Positions 1 through 5,989 are shown, counted from the stretch's first letter. The stretch: 8,439 nt of DNA from Gammaproteobacteria bacterium (GCA_030426005.1 JAUHZM010000125.1:1-8439), one strand, 5' to 3'. The notes: generated by a model not told the origin, from the letters alone. Numbers and translations: made by a program.

Positions 1-94
1 TCACTTGATCGGCACCTGATTCGATCAGGTGCTCGGTCAAATACGGGATATTGGCTGCCTCATTGAGTAGCGGCACAATGACGGACCAGCGCAT
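1..94 (-). CDS. Family 2 glycosyltransferase, N-terminal fragment (partial)
   Basis: Only the first 31 codons are inside the window; the rest lies beyond base 1. The visible protein begins MRWSVIVPLLNEAANIPYLT and continues to ...GADQV. The hydrophobic beta strand followed by P-x-L-N-E-A is the start of the nucleotide-sugar-binding Rossmann-like domain of GT-A (family 2) glycosyltransferases. The N-terminus most resembles the short cytosolic transferases often named rSAM/selenodomain-associated transferase 2, in which a GADEV-type segment precedes the VVDGGS motif. The DxD metal site is outside the window, so donor and acceptor are unknown. The gene follows argG on the same strand with a 37-base gap and no terminator, so co-transcription is likely. 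An in-frame ATG at 103 would add three residues. I prefer 94 because a GAGGG lies about ten bases upstream and the short N-terminus fits the family. Confidence 0.7.
   Translation of the reverse strand, partial: MRWSVIVPLLNEAANIPYLTEHLIESGADQV
12..32. repeat. Perfect inverted repeat, 9-bp arms, 3-nt spacer
   Basis: GCACCTGAT (12-20) and ATCAGGTGC (24-32) are exact reverse complements around TCG. The repeat lies inside the early coding region of the glycosyltransferase, about 60 bases after its start on the minus strand. In the mRNA it would form a strong short hairpin. No U-tract follows, so it is not a standard terminator. Confidence 0.75.
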
Positions 95-131
95 GACCTC
101 CATGCCCTCACTGGTCCCAAGGTTCGCGTGA

Positions 132-1337
132 TTAGCGATTGGCACCGATGCGCAGACGCAAGGCATTCAACTTGATAAAGCCTTCCGCATCTGCCTGGTT
201 ATACGCGCCTTGATCGTCTTCAAATGTCGCTATACGTTCGTCGAATAACGAGTCTGTATCTGACTTACGTCCGACCACAGACACATTGCCTTTGTACAGT
301 TTGACGCGAACGGTACCGTTTACATGACGTTGCGACTGGTCGATCATCGCCTGCATCATCTCGCGCTCAGGGCTCCACCAGTAGCCGTTATAGATCAACG
401 ACGCATACTTTGGCATCAGCTCATCTTTCAAGTGCGCCACTTCACGATCCAGTGTCAGTGATTCCATGGCACGATGCGCACGCAGCATAATGGTGCCCGC
501 AGGCGTTTCGTAGCAGCCACGTGACTTCATGCCGACGTAGCGATTTTCAACGATGTCATCACGACCAATACCGTGCTTACCACCAACCTCGTTCAACCAG
601 GCCATCACTGATGCCGGCGTTTTGGCCTTGCCGTTAATCGCAACAATGTCACCTTTGCTGAATTCGAGTTCAACGTACTCGGCCTGATCGGGTGCATCTT
701 CCGGCGACACTGACCAACGCCACATATCTTCTTCGGCTTCAGCCCAAGGATCTTCCAAAATGCCGCCTTCATACGAGATATGCAGGAGATTGGCGTCCAT
801 GGAGTATTGCGACTTACCATCTTTCTTCTTTTCGACAGAAATATTGTGCTCCGCTGCATAGGCCATCAATTTCTCACGCGAGTTCAGGTCCCACTCGCGC
901 CACGGCGCAATAATCTTAATGTCTGGCCGCAATGCGTAGGCACCGAGCTCGAAACGCACTTGGTCATTGCCTTTGCCGGTTGCACCATGTGAAATGGCAT
1001 CGGCACCTGTTTCATTTGCGATTTCGATTAAACGCTTGGCGATCAGCGGCCGCGCAATCGAGGTACCAAGACGATACTCGCCTTCGTAAATCGCATTAGC
1101 GCGCATCATTGGGTACACGTAATCACGCGCAAATTCCTCGCGCAGATCATCGATATAAATACTCTTAACACCCATGGCCTCGGCTTTGGCACGCGCAGGC
1201 TCGACTTCTTCGCCTTGGCCGATATCCGCCGTAAACGTGACCACTTCGCAGCCGTATTCTTCTTGCAACCACTTAAGAATGATCGAGGTGTCCAAACCTC
1301 CGGAATACGCCAATACAACTTTTTTGATTTCAGACAT
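132..1337 (-). CDS. argG: Argininosuccinate synthase
   Basis: Cytosolic enzyme joining citrulline and aspartate with ATP, via a citrullyl-AMP intermediate, to give argininosuccinate; this is the penultimate step of arginine synthesis. The 401-residue length matches the short, class I form (about 400 residues). The N-type ATP pyrophosphatase loop AYSGGLDTS is at residues 10-18, followed by TADIGQGEE (36-44). The family signatures YRLGTSIARPLIA (88-100), HGATGKGNDQVRFE (117-130) and SMDANLLHISYEGGILEDP (179-197) are intact. The ATG at 1337 is chosen because MSEIKKVVLAYSGG gives the usual short lead into the ATP loop; the Shine-Dalgarno sequence is weak (AAAGAA). The gene is divergent from the PuuD-like gene and sits near, but not in, the argD-argF unit. 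No truncation or missing key residue is seen. Confidence 0.98.
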   Translation of the reverse strand: MSEIKKVVLAYSGGLDTSIILKWLQEEYGCEVVTFTADIGQGEEVEPARAKAEAMGVKSIYIDDLREEFARDYVYPMMRANAIYEGEYRLGTSIARPLIAKRLIEIANETGADAISHGATGKGNDQVRFELGAYALRPDIKIIAPWREWDLNSREKLMAYAAEHNISVEKKKDGKSQYSMDANLLHISYEGGILEDPWAEAEEDMWRWSVSPEDAPDQAEYVELEFSKGDIVAINGKAKTPASVMAWLNEVGGKHGIGRDDIVENRYVGMKSRGCYETPAGTIMLRAHRAMESLTLDREVAHLKDELMPKYASLIYNGYWWSPEREMMQAMIDQSQRHVNGTVRVKLYKGNVSVVGRKSDTDSLFDERIATFEDDQGAYNQADAEGFIKLNALRLRIGANR

Positions 1338-1377
1338 GATTTCTTTAACACGTATAAAGGTCTTCTGCAGAGCGCGT

Positions 1378-1406
1378 AGTGTCTGGCTTTATGCCTGAAA
1401 GGTCAA
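1378..1406 (-). promoter_or_regulatory. Candidate sigma70 promoter of argG
   Basis: Read on the minus strand, TTGACC (1406-1401) is followed by exactly 17 bases and then GACACT (1383-1378). The -35 matches the consensus at 5 of 6 positions and the -10 at 3 of 6. Transcription would begin near 1371, giving a leader of roughly 34 bases before the argG ATG. I see no clear pair of ArgR boxes (TGAAT-N4-ATTCA) here. Confidence 0.5.
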
Positions 1407-1454
1407 GGGCTGGCGGGCATGCTGCACGGGTGCGCACACGCAGAAAAAGGTGTA

Positions 1455-1466
1455 TAACCATGGTTA
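1455..1466. repeat. 12-bp perfect palindrome between argG and the PuuD-like gene
   Basis: TAACCATGGTTA is its own reverse complement. It lies in the 224-base divergent region, upstream of the argG promoter and upstream of the candidate promoter of the rightward gene. It could be an operator; no known regulator site is recognised. Confidence 0.35.
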
Positions 1467-1482
1467 CCGCGATTTCACGATG

Positions 1483-1511
1483 TTGAAGACCGATGCAGTG
1501 ACTGGTGATGT
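1483..1511 (+). promoter_or_regulatory. Weak candidate promoter of the PuuD-like gene
   Basis: TTGAAG (1483-1488), a 17-base spacer and TGATGT (1506-1511) match sigma70 consensus at 4 of 6 and 3 of 6 positions. The predicted start falls just before the GTCTCA/TGAGAC inverted repeat. No better pair was found upstream of 1562. Confidence 0.25.
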
Positions 1512-1524
1512 GAAGCGCAGCCCC

Positions 1525-1538
1525 GTCTCATCTGAGAC
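1525..1538. repeat. Inverted repeat GTCTCA-TC-TGAGAC
   Basis: Six-base perfect arms around a 2-base centre, lying 23 bases before the start codon of the membrane protein gene and just upstream of its GAGG ribosome site (1549-1552). Its position suits an operator or a small leader hairpin; no known regulator is identified. Confidence 0.4.
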
Positions 1539-1561
1539 CACACATAACGAGGTAACTCCAA

Positions 1562-2185
1562 ATGGAAGAAATCAATTTTATTAGTCGTTGGTTGCATCTG
1601 ATGTTCGGCATAACGTGGATCGGTATGCTGTATTACTTTAACTTTGTTCAAGGTGGCTACTTCAAAGCTGCCAGCGCTGAGGGCCTGGCGGACGCCAAAG
1701 CGAAACTTGCACCCAGCGCCCTGTGGTGGTTCCGTTGGGGCGCCATGTTCACCTTCCTGACTGGTTTGTATTTATTACACACCATCGGCGCCACACTTAA
1801 GTTCAACCAGTACATTATTGCTGGCGCCACTATGGGCACGCTGATGTTCTTAAACGTCTGGCTGATTATTTGGCCAGCACAGCAAATCGCCCTTGGTATG
1901 AAAGCCGGTGATGGACCAGCAGCCGGCGCGAAAGCACTCTTGGCGTCACGCACTAACACTTTGTTTTCAGGCCCTATGGCTTACTTTATGTTGGCGTCAG
2001 CCCATAAAGCGCAGTCCCCAACCGAGGGCTTAGGCACCGATCTTTGGATTGTGCTGGCCATTATCGCCCTGTTGGAAGTCAACGCCATCTTCGGCAAACA
2101 GGGGCCATTGGCTTCCGTGGCTGGTGTGATCCATATGAGCCTCTTGTTGACCGCCGTCTTAGCAGGCATTTTTTACTTCGTGTAA
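1562..2185 (+). CDS. PuuD-like membrane protein, urate hydroxylase N-terminal domain only
   Basis: A 207-residue integral inner-membrane protein. Likely helices are at about 8-29, 53-76, 84-105, 134-149 (weak), 158-178 and 185-206. The opening RWLHLMFGITWIG, the LWWFRWGAMFTFLTGLYLL segment and the WPAQQIALG motif (104-112) resemble the membrane domain of bacterial urate hydroxylase PuuD (urate oxidase N-terminal family). Full-length PuuD is about twice as long and carries a C-terminal cytochrome c domain. This protein contains no cysteine, so it has no CxxCH haem site. Histidines 12, 73, 148 and 191 lie in or next to helices and could be metal or haem ligands; that is inference. No purine catabolism genes are nearby, so urate oxidation should not be assumed. 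GAGG at 1549-1552 supports the ATG at 1562. The gene is probably monocistronic, ended by the terminator at 2245. Confidence 0.85.
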   Translation: MEEINFISRWLHLMFGITWIGMLYYFNFVQGGYFKAASAEGLADAKAKLAPSALWWFRWGAMFTFLTGLYLLHTIGATLKFNQYIIAGATMGTLMFLNVWLIIWPAQQIALGMKAGDGPAAGAKALLASRTNTLFSGPMAYFMLASAHKAQSPTEGLGTDLWIVLAIIALLEVNAIFGKQGPLASVAGVIHMSLLLTAVLAGIFYFV

Positions 2186-2190
2186 AACGT

Positions 2191-2243
2191 GTCTGGGGCT
2201 TTTCAAACGCCCCGCTGACCGAGTAAACTCGGTAAAACCAGAC
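2191..2243 (+). other. Nested hairpins in the 3' untranslated region
   Basis: GTCTGG (2191-2196) is complementary to CCAGAC (2238-2243). Between them are GGGGC/GCCCC (2195-2199 with 2209-2213) and ACCGAGT/ACTCGGT (2218-2224 with 2227-2233). The first inner hairpin shares two G residues with the outer stem, so the two compete at its base. The set lies directly before the terminator hairpin, so the transcript tail would be highly folded. It may be a stabilising 3' end or a 3'-derived small RNA; function is unknown. Confidence 0.5.
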
Positions 2244-2244
2244 G

Positions 2245-2275
2245 ATAAAAGCGCCTCCGGGCGCTTTTATTTTTT
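2245..2275 (+). terminator. Rho-independent terminator after the PuuD-like gene
   Basis: ATAAAAGCGCC (2245-2255) and GGCGCTTTTAT (2260-2270) form a perfect 11-bp stem around a TCCG loop, with T residues continuing to 2275. This separates the membrane protein transcript from the argD unit. A-rich and T-rich flanks on both sides could let it also act weakly on the minus strand. Confidence 0.93.
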
Positions 2276-2302
2276 GAATTTCATTTATTTGTTAACTACT
2301 GT
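2274..2302 (+). promoter_or_regulatory. Candidate argD promoter with a possible ArgR half-site
   Basis: TTGAAT (2274-2279), a 17-base spacer and TACTGT (2297-2302) form a plausible sigma70 pair, with 4 of 6 and 3 of 6 matches. It begins in the T-tract of the preceding terminator. The -35 overlaps TGAAT (2275-2279), the left half of an ARG box; ATTTA follows at 2283-2287, close to the right half ATTCA but with a 3-base instead of a 4-base centre. ArgR control is therefore possible, not shown. Confidence 0.35.
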
Positions 2303-2321
2303 CGCACCGCTTGCTGCCATC

Positions 2322-3539
2322 ATGCTCCAAAAACTACTGAAGAAGTTTCGCAAAGACCGCCCCACTCAGTACCCCGAACCAGCGTTGATGAATGCCTATG
2401 CTCGGCAACCAGTCAGTTTTGTCCGTGGCGAAGGGTGTCAGCTTTGGGATGCTGAAGGCAAAGAATACCTGGATGCACTGGGTGGTATCGCGGTGACTTT
2501 CTTAGGCCACTGCCACCCAAAAATCAGTCAGGCAATTTCGCTGCAAGCGACAAAGCTATTGCATACAAGCAACCTGTTCCATATTGAAGAGCAAGCCAAG
2601 CTAGGCACCAAATTCTGCCAGGTTTCTGGCATGGACAAAGTGTTTTTCGGCAACTCCGGTGCGGAAGCAAATGAGGCAGCGATCAAAATCGCCCGTTTAC
2701 ATGCGCGTAAAAAATCGATTGCCAACCCGGTCGTCATCACCATGAATCACGCGTTTCATGGTCGTACGATGGCCACCCTTTCAGCGTCCGGCAACCCGAA
2801 TATTCAGCGCGGTTTTGAACCCTTAGTCTCAGAGTTTATCCACGTCGACTACAACGATATCGATGCGGTTGCAGCCCACGCGGACAACCCGAATGTGGTG
2901 GCTGTGATGCTGGAACCCATTCAAGGCGAAGGTGGCATCATCGTGCCGGATGAAGGGTATCTGGCTGGAATTCGACAGCTCTGCGATCAACATGGCTGGT
3001 TGATGATACTGGACGAAATCCAGGCTGGCATCGGCCGTACCGGCAAATGGTTTGGCTATCAGCATGACGGCATCCTTCCGGATATTGTTACCAGTGCGAA
3101 GGCACTCGGCAACGGAATCCCAATTGGTGCCTGCGCCGCTCGCGGCGATGCTGCTGAACTGATCCAGCCAGGAAGTCATGGTACGACCTTCGGCGGCAAT
3201 CCATTCGCCTGCCATGTTGGTAATACGGTGCTGCAGATTATCGAAGAAGAGCAGCTGCTCGAGAAAGCTACTGAAACCGGCAATTTCCTGAAAAAGCAAT
3301 TACGTCAAAAACTCGGCACACTGCAACAAGTGGTCGACATTCGCGGCCGCGGACTGATGCTGGGCGTGGAACTCGATAAAGCCTACGATGATCTTGCTGC
3401 CCTGTTCCTGGTGCGCGGCTTAGTTGTCAATATTACTGGCGCAGGCAAAGTGATCCGCTTACTGCCATCCGTCCTGCTGAGCGAACAGCAAGCTAAACAA
3501 ATCGCCGACACGATCCACGACATCGTTTCTGAACTTTAA
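2322..3539 (+). CDS. argD: Acetylornithine aminotransferase
   Basis: PLP enzyme of the cytosol converting N-acetylglutamate semialdehyde and glutamate to N-acetylornithine and 2-oxoglutarate. Numbering from the ATG at 2322 (405 residues): GAEANE at 113-118 and HAFHGRT at 143-149 (PLP phosphate and ring contacts), LEPIQGEGG at 197-205, ILDEIQ with the PLP-nitrogen aspartate at 231, and TSAKALGNG with the Schiff-base lysine at about 260. GTTFGGNP follows. The set is that of class III (ornithine-type) aminotransferases. The start is uncertain: the reading frame is open back to a TTG at 2274, but that codon is in the terminator T-tract. ATG 2322 gives a normal family length; ATG 2388 (383 residues, MNAYARQPVSF) matches the N-termini of some relatives. 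Neither has a clear Shine-Dalgarno sequence. First gene of the argD-argF-ABC unit. Confidence 0.93.
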   Translation: MLQKLLKKFRKDRPTQYPEPALMNAYARQPVSFVRGEGCQLWDAEGKEYLDALGGIAVTFLGHCHPKISQAISLQATKLLHTSNLFHIEEQAKLGTKFCQVSGMDKVFFGNSGAEANEAAIKIARLHARKKSIANPVVITMNHAFHGRTMATLSASGNPNIQRGFEPLVSEFIHVDYNDIDAVAAHADNPNVVAVMLEPIQGEGGIIVPDEGYLAGIRQLCDQHGWLMILDEIQAGIGRTGKWFGYQHDGILPDIVTSAKALGNGIPIGACAARGDAAELIQPGSHGTTFGGNPFACHVGNTVLQIIEEEQLLEKATETGNFLKKQLRQKLGTLQQVVDIRGRGLMLGVELDKAYDDLAALFLVRGLVVNITGAGKVIRLLPSVLLSEQQAKQIADTIHDIVSEL

Positions 3540-3553
3540 AATGAAATTCCCTC

Positions 3554-4456
3554 ATGTCTGTACAACACTTTCTTACCCTTGATGACCTAAGCCCTTCTAT
3601 TTTGCAGGATCTGATTGATCGTGCGATCGAACTCAAAGCCGATTTGCGTGCGGGTAAATCTCACCTGCCTCTGAAACAGAAAAGTCTGGCTATGATTTTC
3701 AGCAAATCGTCGACGCGCACCCGTGTTTCGTTCGAAGTCGGCATGCGGCAGCTCGGCGGCGGTAGTTTATATCTTAGCCCGAGTGACACTCAAATCGGGC
3801 GCGGTGAACCAATCAAAGACACAGCACGTGTGGTGTCCAGCATGGTTGATGGCATCATGATTCGGACCTCGTCGCATGCCGATGTCGAAGAGCTCGCACG
3901 CCACTCCAGTGTGCCAGTCATCAACGGGCTCACCGACTACTTTCATCCTTGTCAGCTGTTAGCAGACGTACAAACCTTTCAAGAACTGCGTGGCAAAATC
4001 CAAGGCGCCACCATCGCTTGGGTTGGCGATGGAAATAATGTGTGTAATTCGTTTATGAATGCTGCGCGCGTGTTTGGTTTTACTTTACGCGTCGCTACTC
4101 CAGCGGCGTTTGCACCGGAACCGGAACTGGTCGAACCCAATAAAAACCACGTGCAAATCATGACATCGCCCCAAGAAGCCGTTCGTAATGCGGATGCAGT
4201 TGTGACGGATACCTGGGCGAGCATGGGACAAGAATCTGAACGCGCCGAACGTGAAGCCGCGTTCAAGGGCTATTGTGTGGACCATGCGCTGATGCAACAA
4301 GCAAACAAAGATGCCTTGTTCCTACACTGTTTACCCGCATACCGAGGTTTCGAGGTCTCTGAAGATGTCATTGACGGCCCTCAAAGTGCCGTTTTGCAAG
4401 AAGCTGAAAACCGTTTACACGCGCAGAAAGCACTGCTCGAATATTTATTAAGCTAG
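3554..4456 (+). CDS. argF: Ornithine carbamoyltransferase
   Basis: Cytosolic enzyme making citrulline from ornithine and carbamoyl phosphate; normally a homotrimer. The 300-residue length is typical. The carbamoyl-phosphate loop SSTRTR is at residues 52-57 and HPCQ at 131-134. The nucleotide-fold-like stretch WVGDGNNVCNS is at 156-166. The ornithine-specific SMG loop is in DTWASMGQE (219-227) and the catalytic HCLPAYRG is at 258-265. All key residues are present. It begins 14 bases after argD and ends 2 bases before the ABC gene, with no terminator or promoter evident, so it is read from the argD message. No strong ribosome site is visible (AAAATGAAATTCCCTC precedes the ATG), which suggests translational coupling. 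The anabolic assignment rests on linkage to argD and on the absence of arcA or arcC nearby. Confidence 0.97.
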   Translation: MSVQHFLTLDDLSPSILQDLIDRAIELKADLRAGKSHLPLKQKSLAMIFSKSSTRTRVSFEVGMRQLGGGSLYLSPSDTQIGRGEPIKDTARVVSSMVDGIMIRTSSHADVEELARHSSVPVINGLTDYFHPCQLLADVQTFQELRGKIQGATIAWVGDGNNVCNSFMNAARVFGFTLRVATPAAFAPEPELVEPNKNHVQIMTSPQEAVRNADAVVTDTWASMGQESERAEREAAFKGYCVDHALMQQANKDALFLHCLPAYRGFEVSEDVIDGPQSAVLQEAENRLHAQKALLEYLLS

Positions 4457-4458
4457 GC

Positions 4459-5532
4459 ATGCCAAATCCGTTCCTCACCGTTGAGCAATTGCGCATCAGT
4501 TATGATGCCCAACGTCCCGTCGTTAACCAGGTTAGTTTTGCCATCGCCGAAGGCGAACTCGCATGCCTGCTGGGCCCCAGTGGTTGCGGTAAAACAACGG
4601 TATTACGCGCTCTGAGTGGCTTCCAGACACCGGGGGCCGGTCGCATCACGCTCGACGGTAAAGTCTTGTCTACGCCAGACCATGTTGTCCCGCCTGAACA
4701 ACGCAATGTCGGCATGGTATTTCAGGACCACGCCCTATTCCCACATTTAAAGATCGGCGAAAACGTCGGCTTTGGCTTGCCAAAACTCAAGGCTGATGAA
4801 CGTCGTGAACACGTCATGGAGATGCTGACTCTGGTTGGTATGCAGGATTATTATGACGTCTTCCCGCATCAACTGTCCGGAGGTCAAAGTCAACGTGTCG
4901 CCTTAGCACGGGCGATCGCACCCAGACCCAAGCTTCTGTTGATGGACGAACCTTTCTCGAATCTGGATACCAGTTTACGTGAGAATCTAGGTTACGAAGT
5001 TCGAGCGCTGTTAAAGCGGTTAGGCATCACCGCGATTATGGTTACACATGATCAACACGATGCCTTTGCACTGGGTGATCAGATTGGTGTGATGCAACAA
5101 GGTGAACTCATGCAATGGGGCACCTCGTTCGATCTGTATCACGCGCCGCATAGTCGCTTCGTTGCCAAATTTATTGGGGATGGCGTGTTTGTGTATGGCG
5201 AGATGGTTGAAGACCATTCCGTGATAACGGGATTCGGTGAGTTGCGTGGCGAGAGCGTTAATCAATCGCTCGCCGGCAAAAAAGTGGATTTATTATTGCG
5301 ACCGGATGACGTTAAGTACGATCCACAAAGTGCGATTCAGGCGCGCGTCATTCGCAAAGCATTCAAAGGCGCACAAACCCTTTATACGCTCCTGACTAAC
5401 AGCAACGATACCTTATTGTGTTTAGTTCCGAGTCACGACGACTATGAAATCGATGACATCATTGGGATTCGGATTGATGCGGATCACCTGGTGTGTTTTG
5501 AACATCAGGCAGCCAACACACGGTCTAGTTAA
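4459..5532 (+). CDS. ABC transporter ATP-binding protein, FbpC/PotA-like with C-terminal TOBE region
   Basis: ATPase subunit of an importer; it would work on the cytosolic face of the inner membrane. Walker A GPSGCGKTT is at residues 39-47, the Q-loop glutamine at 89 (VFQDHALFPH), the signature LSGGQ at 139-143, Walker B LLLMDEP at 159-165, the D-loop SNLD at 167-170 and the switch histidine at 197. All are intact. Residues about 275-345 (VDLLLRPDDV onward) look like a TOBE regulatory domain. The PPEQRNVGMVFQDHALFPHL stretch is typical of ferric-ion (FbpC) ATPases, but related polyamine, sulfate and thiamine ATPases look alike. The ATG is 2 bases after the argF stop, so translation is coupled. 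No permease or periplasmic binding protein lies in the window. I recall an ABC ATPase next to argF in some Pseudomonas genomes, which would suggest conserved linkage. The substrate is not assignable. Confidence 0.93.
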   Translation: MPNPFLTVEQLRISYDAQRPVVNQVSFAIAEGELACLLGPSGCGKTTVLRALSGFQTPGAGRITLDGKVLSTPDHVVPPEQRNVGMVFQDHALFPHLKIGENVGFGLPKLKADERREHVMEMLTLVGMQDYYDVFPHQLSGGQSQRVALARAIAPRPKLLLMDEPFSNLDTSLRENLGYEVRALLKRLGITAIMVTHDQHDAFALGDQIGVMQQGELMQWGTSFDLYHAPHSRFVAKFIGDGVFVYGEMVEDHSVITGFGELRGESVNQSLAGKKVDLLLRPDDVKYDPQSAIQARVIRKAFKGAQTLYTLLTNSNDTLLCLVPSHDDYEIDDIIGIRIDADHLVCFEHQAANTRSS

Positions 5533-5744
5533 ACTGCAATATCATGGGTCACCGCCATCGCGGCTGAAATGAGCGCTTGCCCTTGTGGTGCCTTGCAAGC
5601 TCGAACCACCGAATTCTCAGACTTCACAACGCCACAGTTGTCACAGGCTTGCAGCAATGAGCGTTGGTTTAATGGATCAACCACGGTGACCCATAAATGA
5701 TTGCGCTCAGATGTACTGCGATCAAACTTACGATTAATTTGCAT
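5529..5744 (-). CDS. Small CxxC protein of unknown function
   Basis: A 71-residue soluble protein with no signal peptide or membrane segment. It opens with a basic stretch (MQINRKFDRSTSERNHLW) and has C34-D-N-C37 followed by G-V-V-K-S-E-N and C50. A single CxxC plus a third cysteine and H16 could bind zinc, but there is no second CxxC as in a classic ribbon. I regard it as real for three reasons: an unusually strong ribosome site (GGGGGAGGG) just before the ATG, a TATAAA box with operator-like repeats upstream, and an orderly sequence with the look of a conserved domain (CDNCGVVKSENSVV). Its stop codon interlocks with that of the ABC gene on the other strand (4-base overlap). It is divergent from the winged-helix regulator gene and shares its upstream region. 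I do not recognise the family and assign no function. Confidence 0.75.
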   Translation of the reverse strand: MQINRKFDRSTSERNHLWVTVVDPLNQRSLLQACDNCGVVKSENSVVRACKAPQGQALISAAMAVTHDIAV

Positions 5745-5746
5745 AA

Positions 5747-5755
5747 CCCTCCCCC
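5747..5755 (-). promoter_or_regulatory. Strong ribosome binding site of the CxxC gene
   Basis: On the minus strand GGGGGAGGG ends two bases before the ATG at 5744. It is far stronger than the ribosome sites of the neighbouring arg genes. It decides both the reality and the start of the 71-residue gene. Confidence 0.75.
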
Positions 5756-5782
5756 GATCTAATTACACGCGTACCTGACTTT

Positions 5783-5788
5783 TTTATA
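5783..5788 (-). promoter_or_regulatory. -10 box (TATAAA) for the CxxC gene
   Basis: TATAAA on the minus strand matches the sigma70 -10 at 5 of 6 positions and would give a leader of about 32 bases. No good -35 lies at the right distance (best is GTGTTA-like at 15 bases), which would fit a regulated or activator-dependent promoter. Confidence 0.4.
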
Positions 5789-5810
5789 ACACGATTGTGT
5801 TACTAACACA
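5787..5810. repeat. Triple half-site repeat TAACAC / GTGTTA / TAACACA (operator candidate)
   Basis: TAACAC (5787-5792), GTGTTA (5797-5802) and TAACAC (5804-5809) alternate in orientation. The first two form an inverted repeat with a 4-base centre; TGTGTTA-C-TAACACA (5796-5810) is an inverted repeat with 7-base arms and a 1-base centre. The block occupies the stretch just upstream of, and touching, the TATAAA box of the minus-strand gene. That is where a repressor or co-operative activator would bind. The adjacent winged-helix regulator is the obvious candidate binder, but that is inference. Confidence 0.6.
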
Positions 5811-5939
5811 CTACAGCATCCACCATAGCGCTCGCTAGTGAAATCTATGTTCACAACGATAGTTAAAATTTAAACCGTGGCTTCGTACCGAGCGCCAGCT
5901 TAATCATCGCTGCCCTGCGAACATCTGGTCCCTAGCCTG

Positions 5940-5956
5940 AACTGTATGTTACAGTT
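5940..5956. repeat. Perfect inverted repeat AACTGTA-TGT-TACAGTT
   Basis: Seven-base arms around TGT, located 33 bases before the ATG of the regulator gene. The position suits an autoregulatory operator or promoter element. It contains CTG and CAG triplets but separated by 7 bases, not the 10 of the enterobacterial LexA box. No convincing -35/-10 pair for the regulator gene was found beside it. Confidence 0.55.
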
Positions 5957-5989
5957 TGCGACTCGCCCAATGTTGCCCAGACCCTACTA

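Noticed and set aside
692..992. Plus-strand open frames inside argG
   Set aside because: They are antisense shadows of an intact, well-conserved enzyme gene.
2274..2276. TTG as the argD start
   Set aside because: It sits in the T-tract of a perfect terminator and on the candidate -35; the resulting N-terminus is hydrophobic and unlike the family.
2829..3299. 156-codon open frame on the minus strand
   Set aside because: It lies wholly inside argD opposite a protein with every aminotransferase motif, and its product shows no recognisable domain or ribosome site.
5838..5854. CRP site (GTGA...TCAC)
   Set aside because: The half-sites are 9 bases apart instead of 6.
5847..5873. Eight-codon frame ATG TTC ACA ... 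TAA
   Set aside because: It is too short, has no ribosome site and lies in a control region.
5940..5956. LexA box
   Set aside because: CTG and CAG are separated by 7 bases rather than 10, and no SOS gene is nearby.
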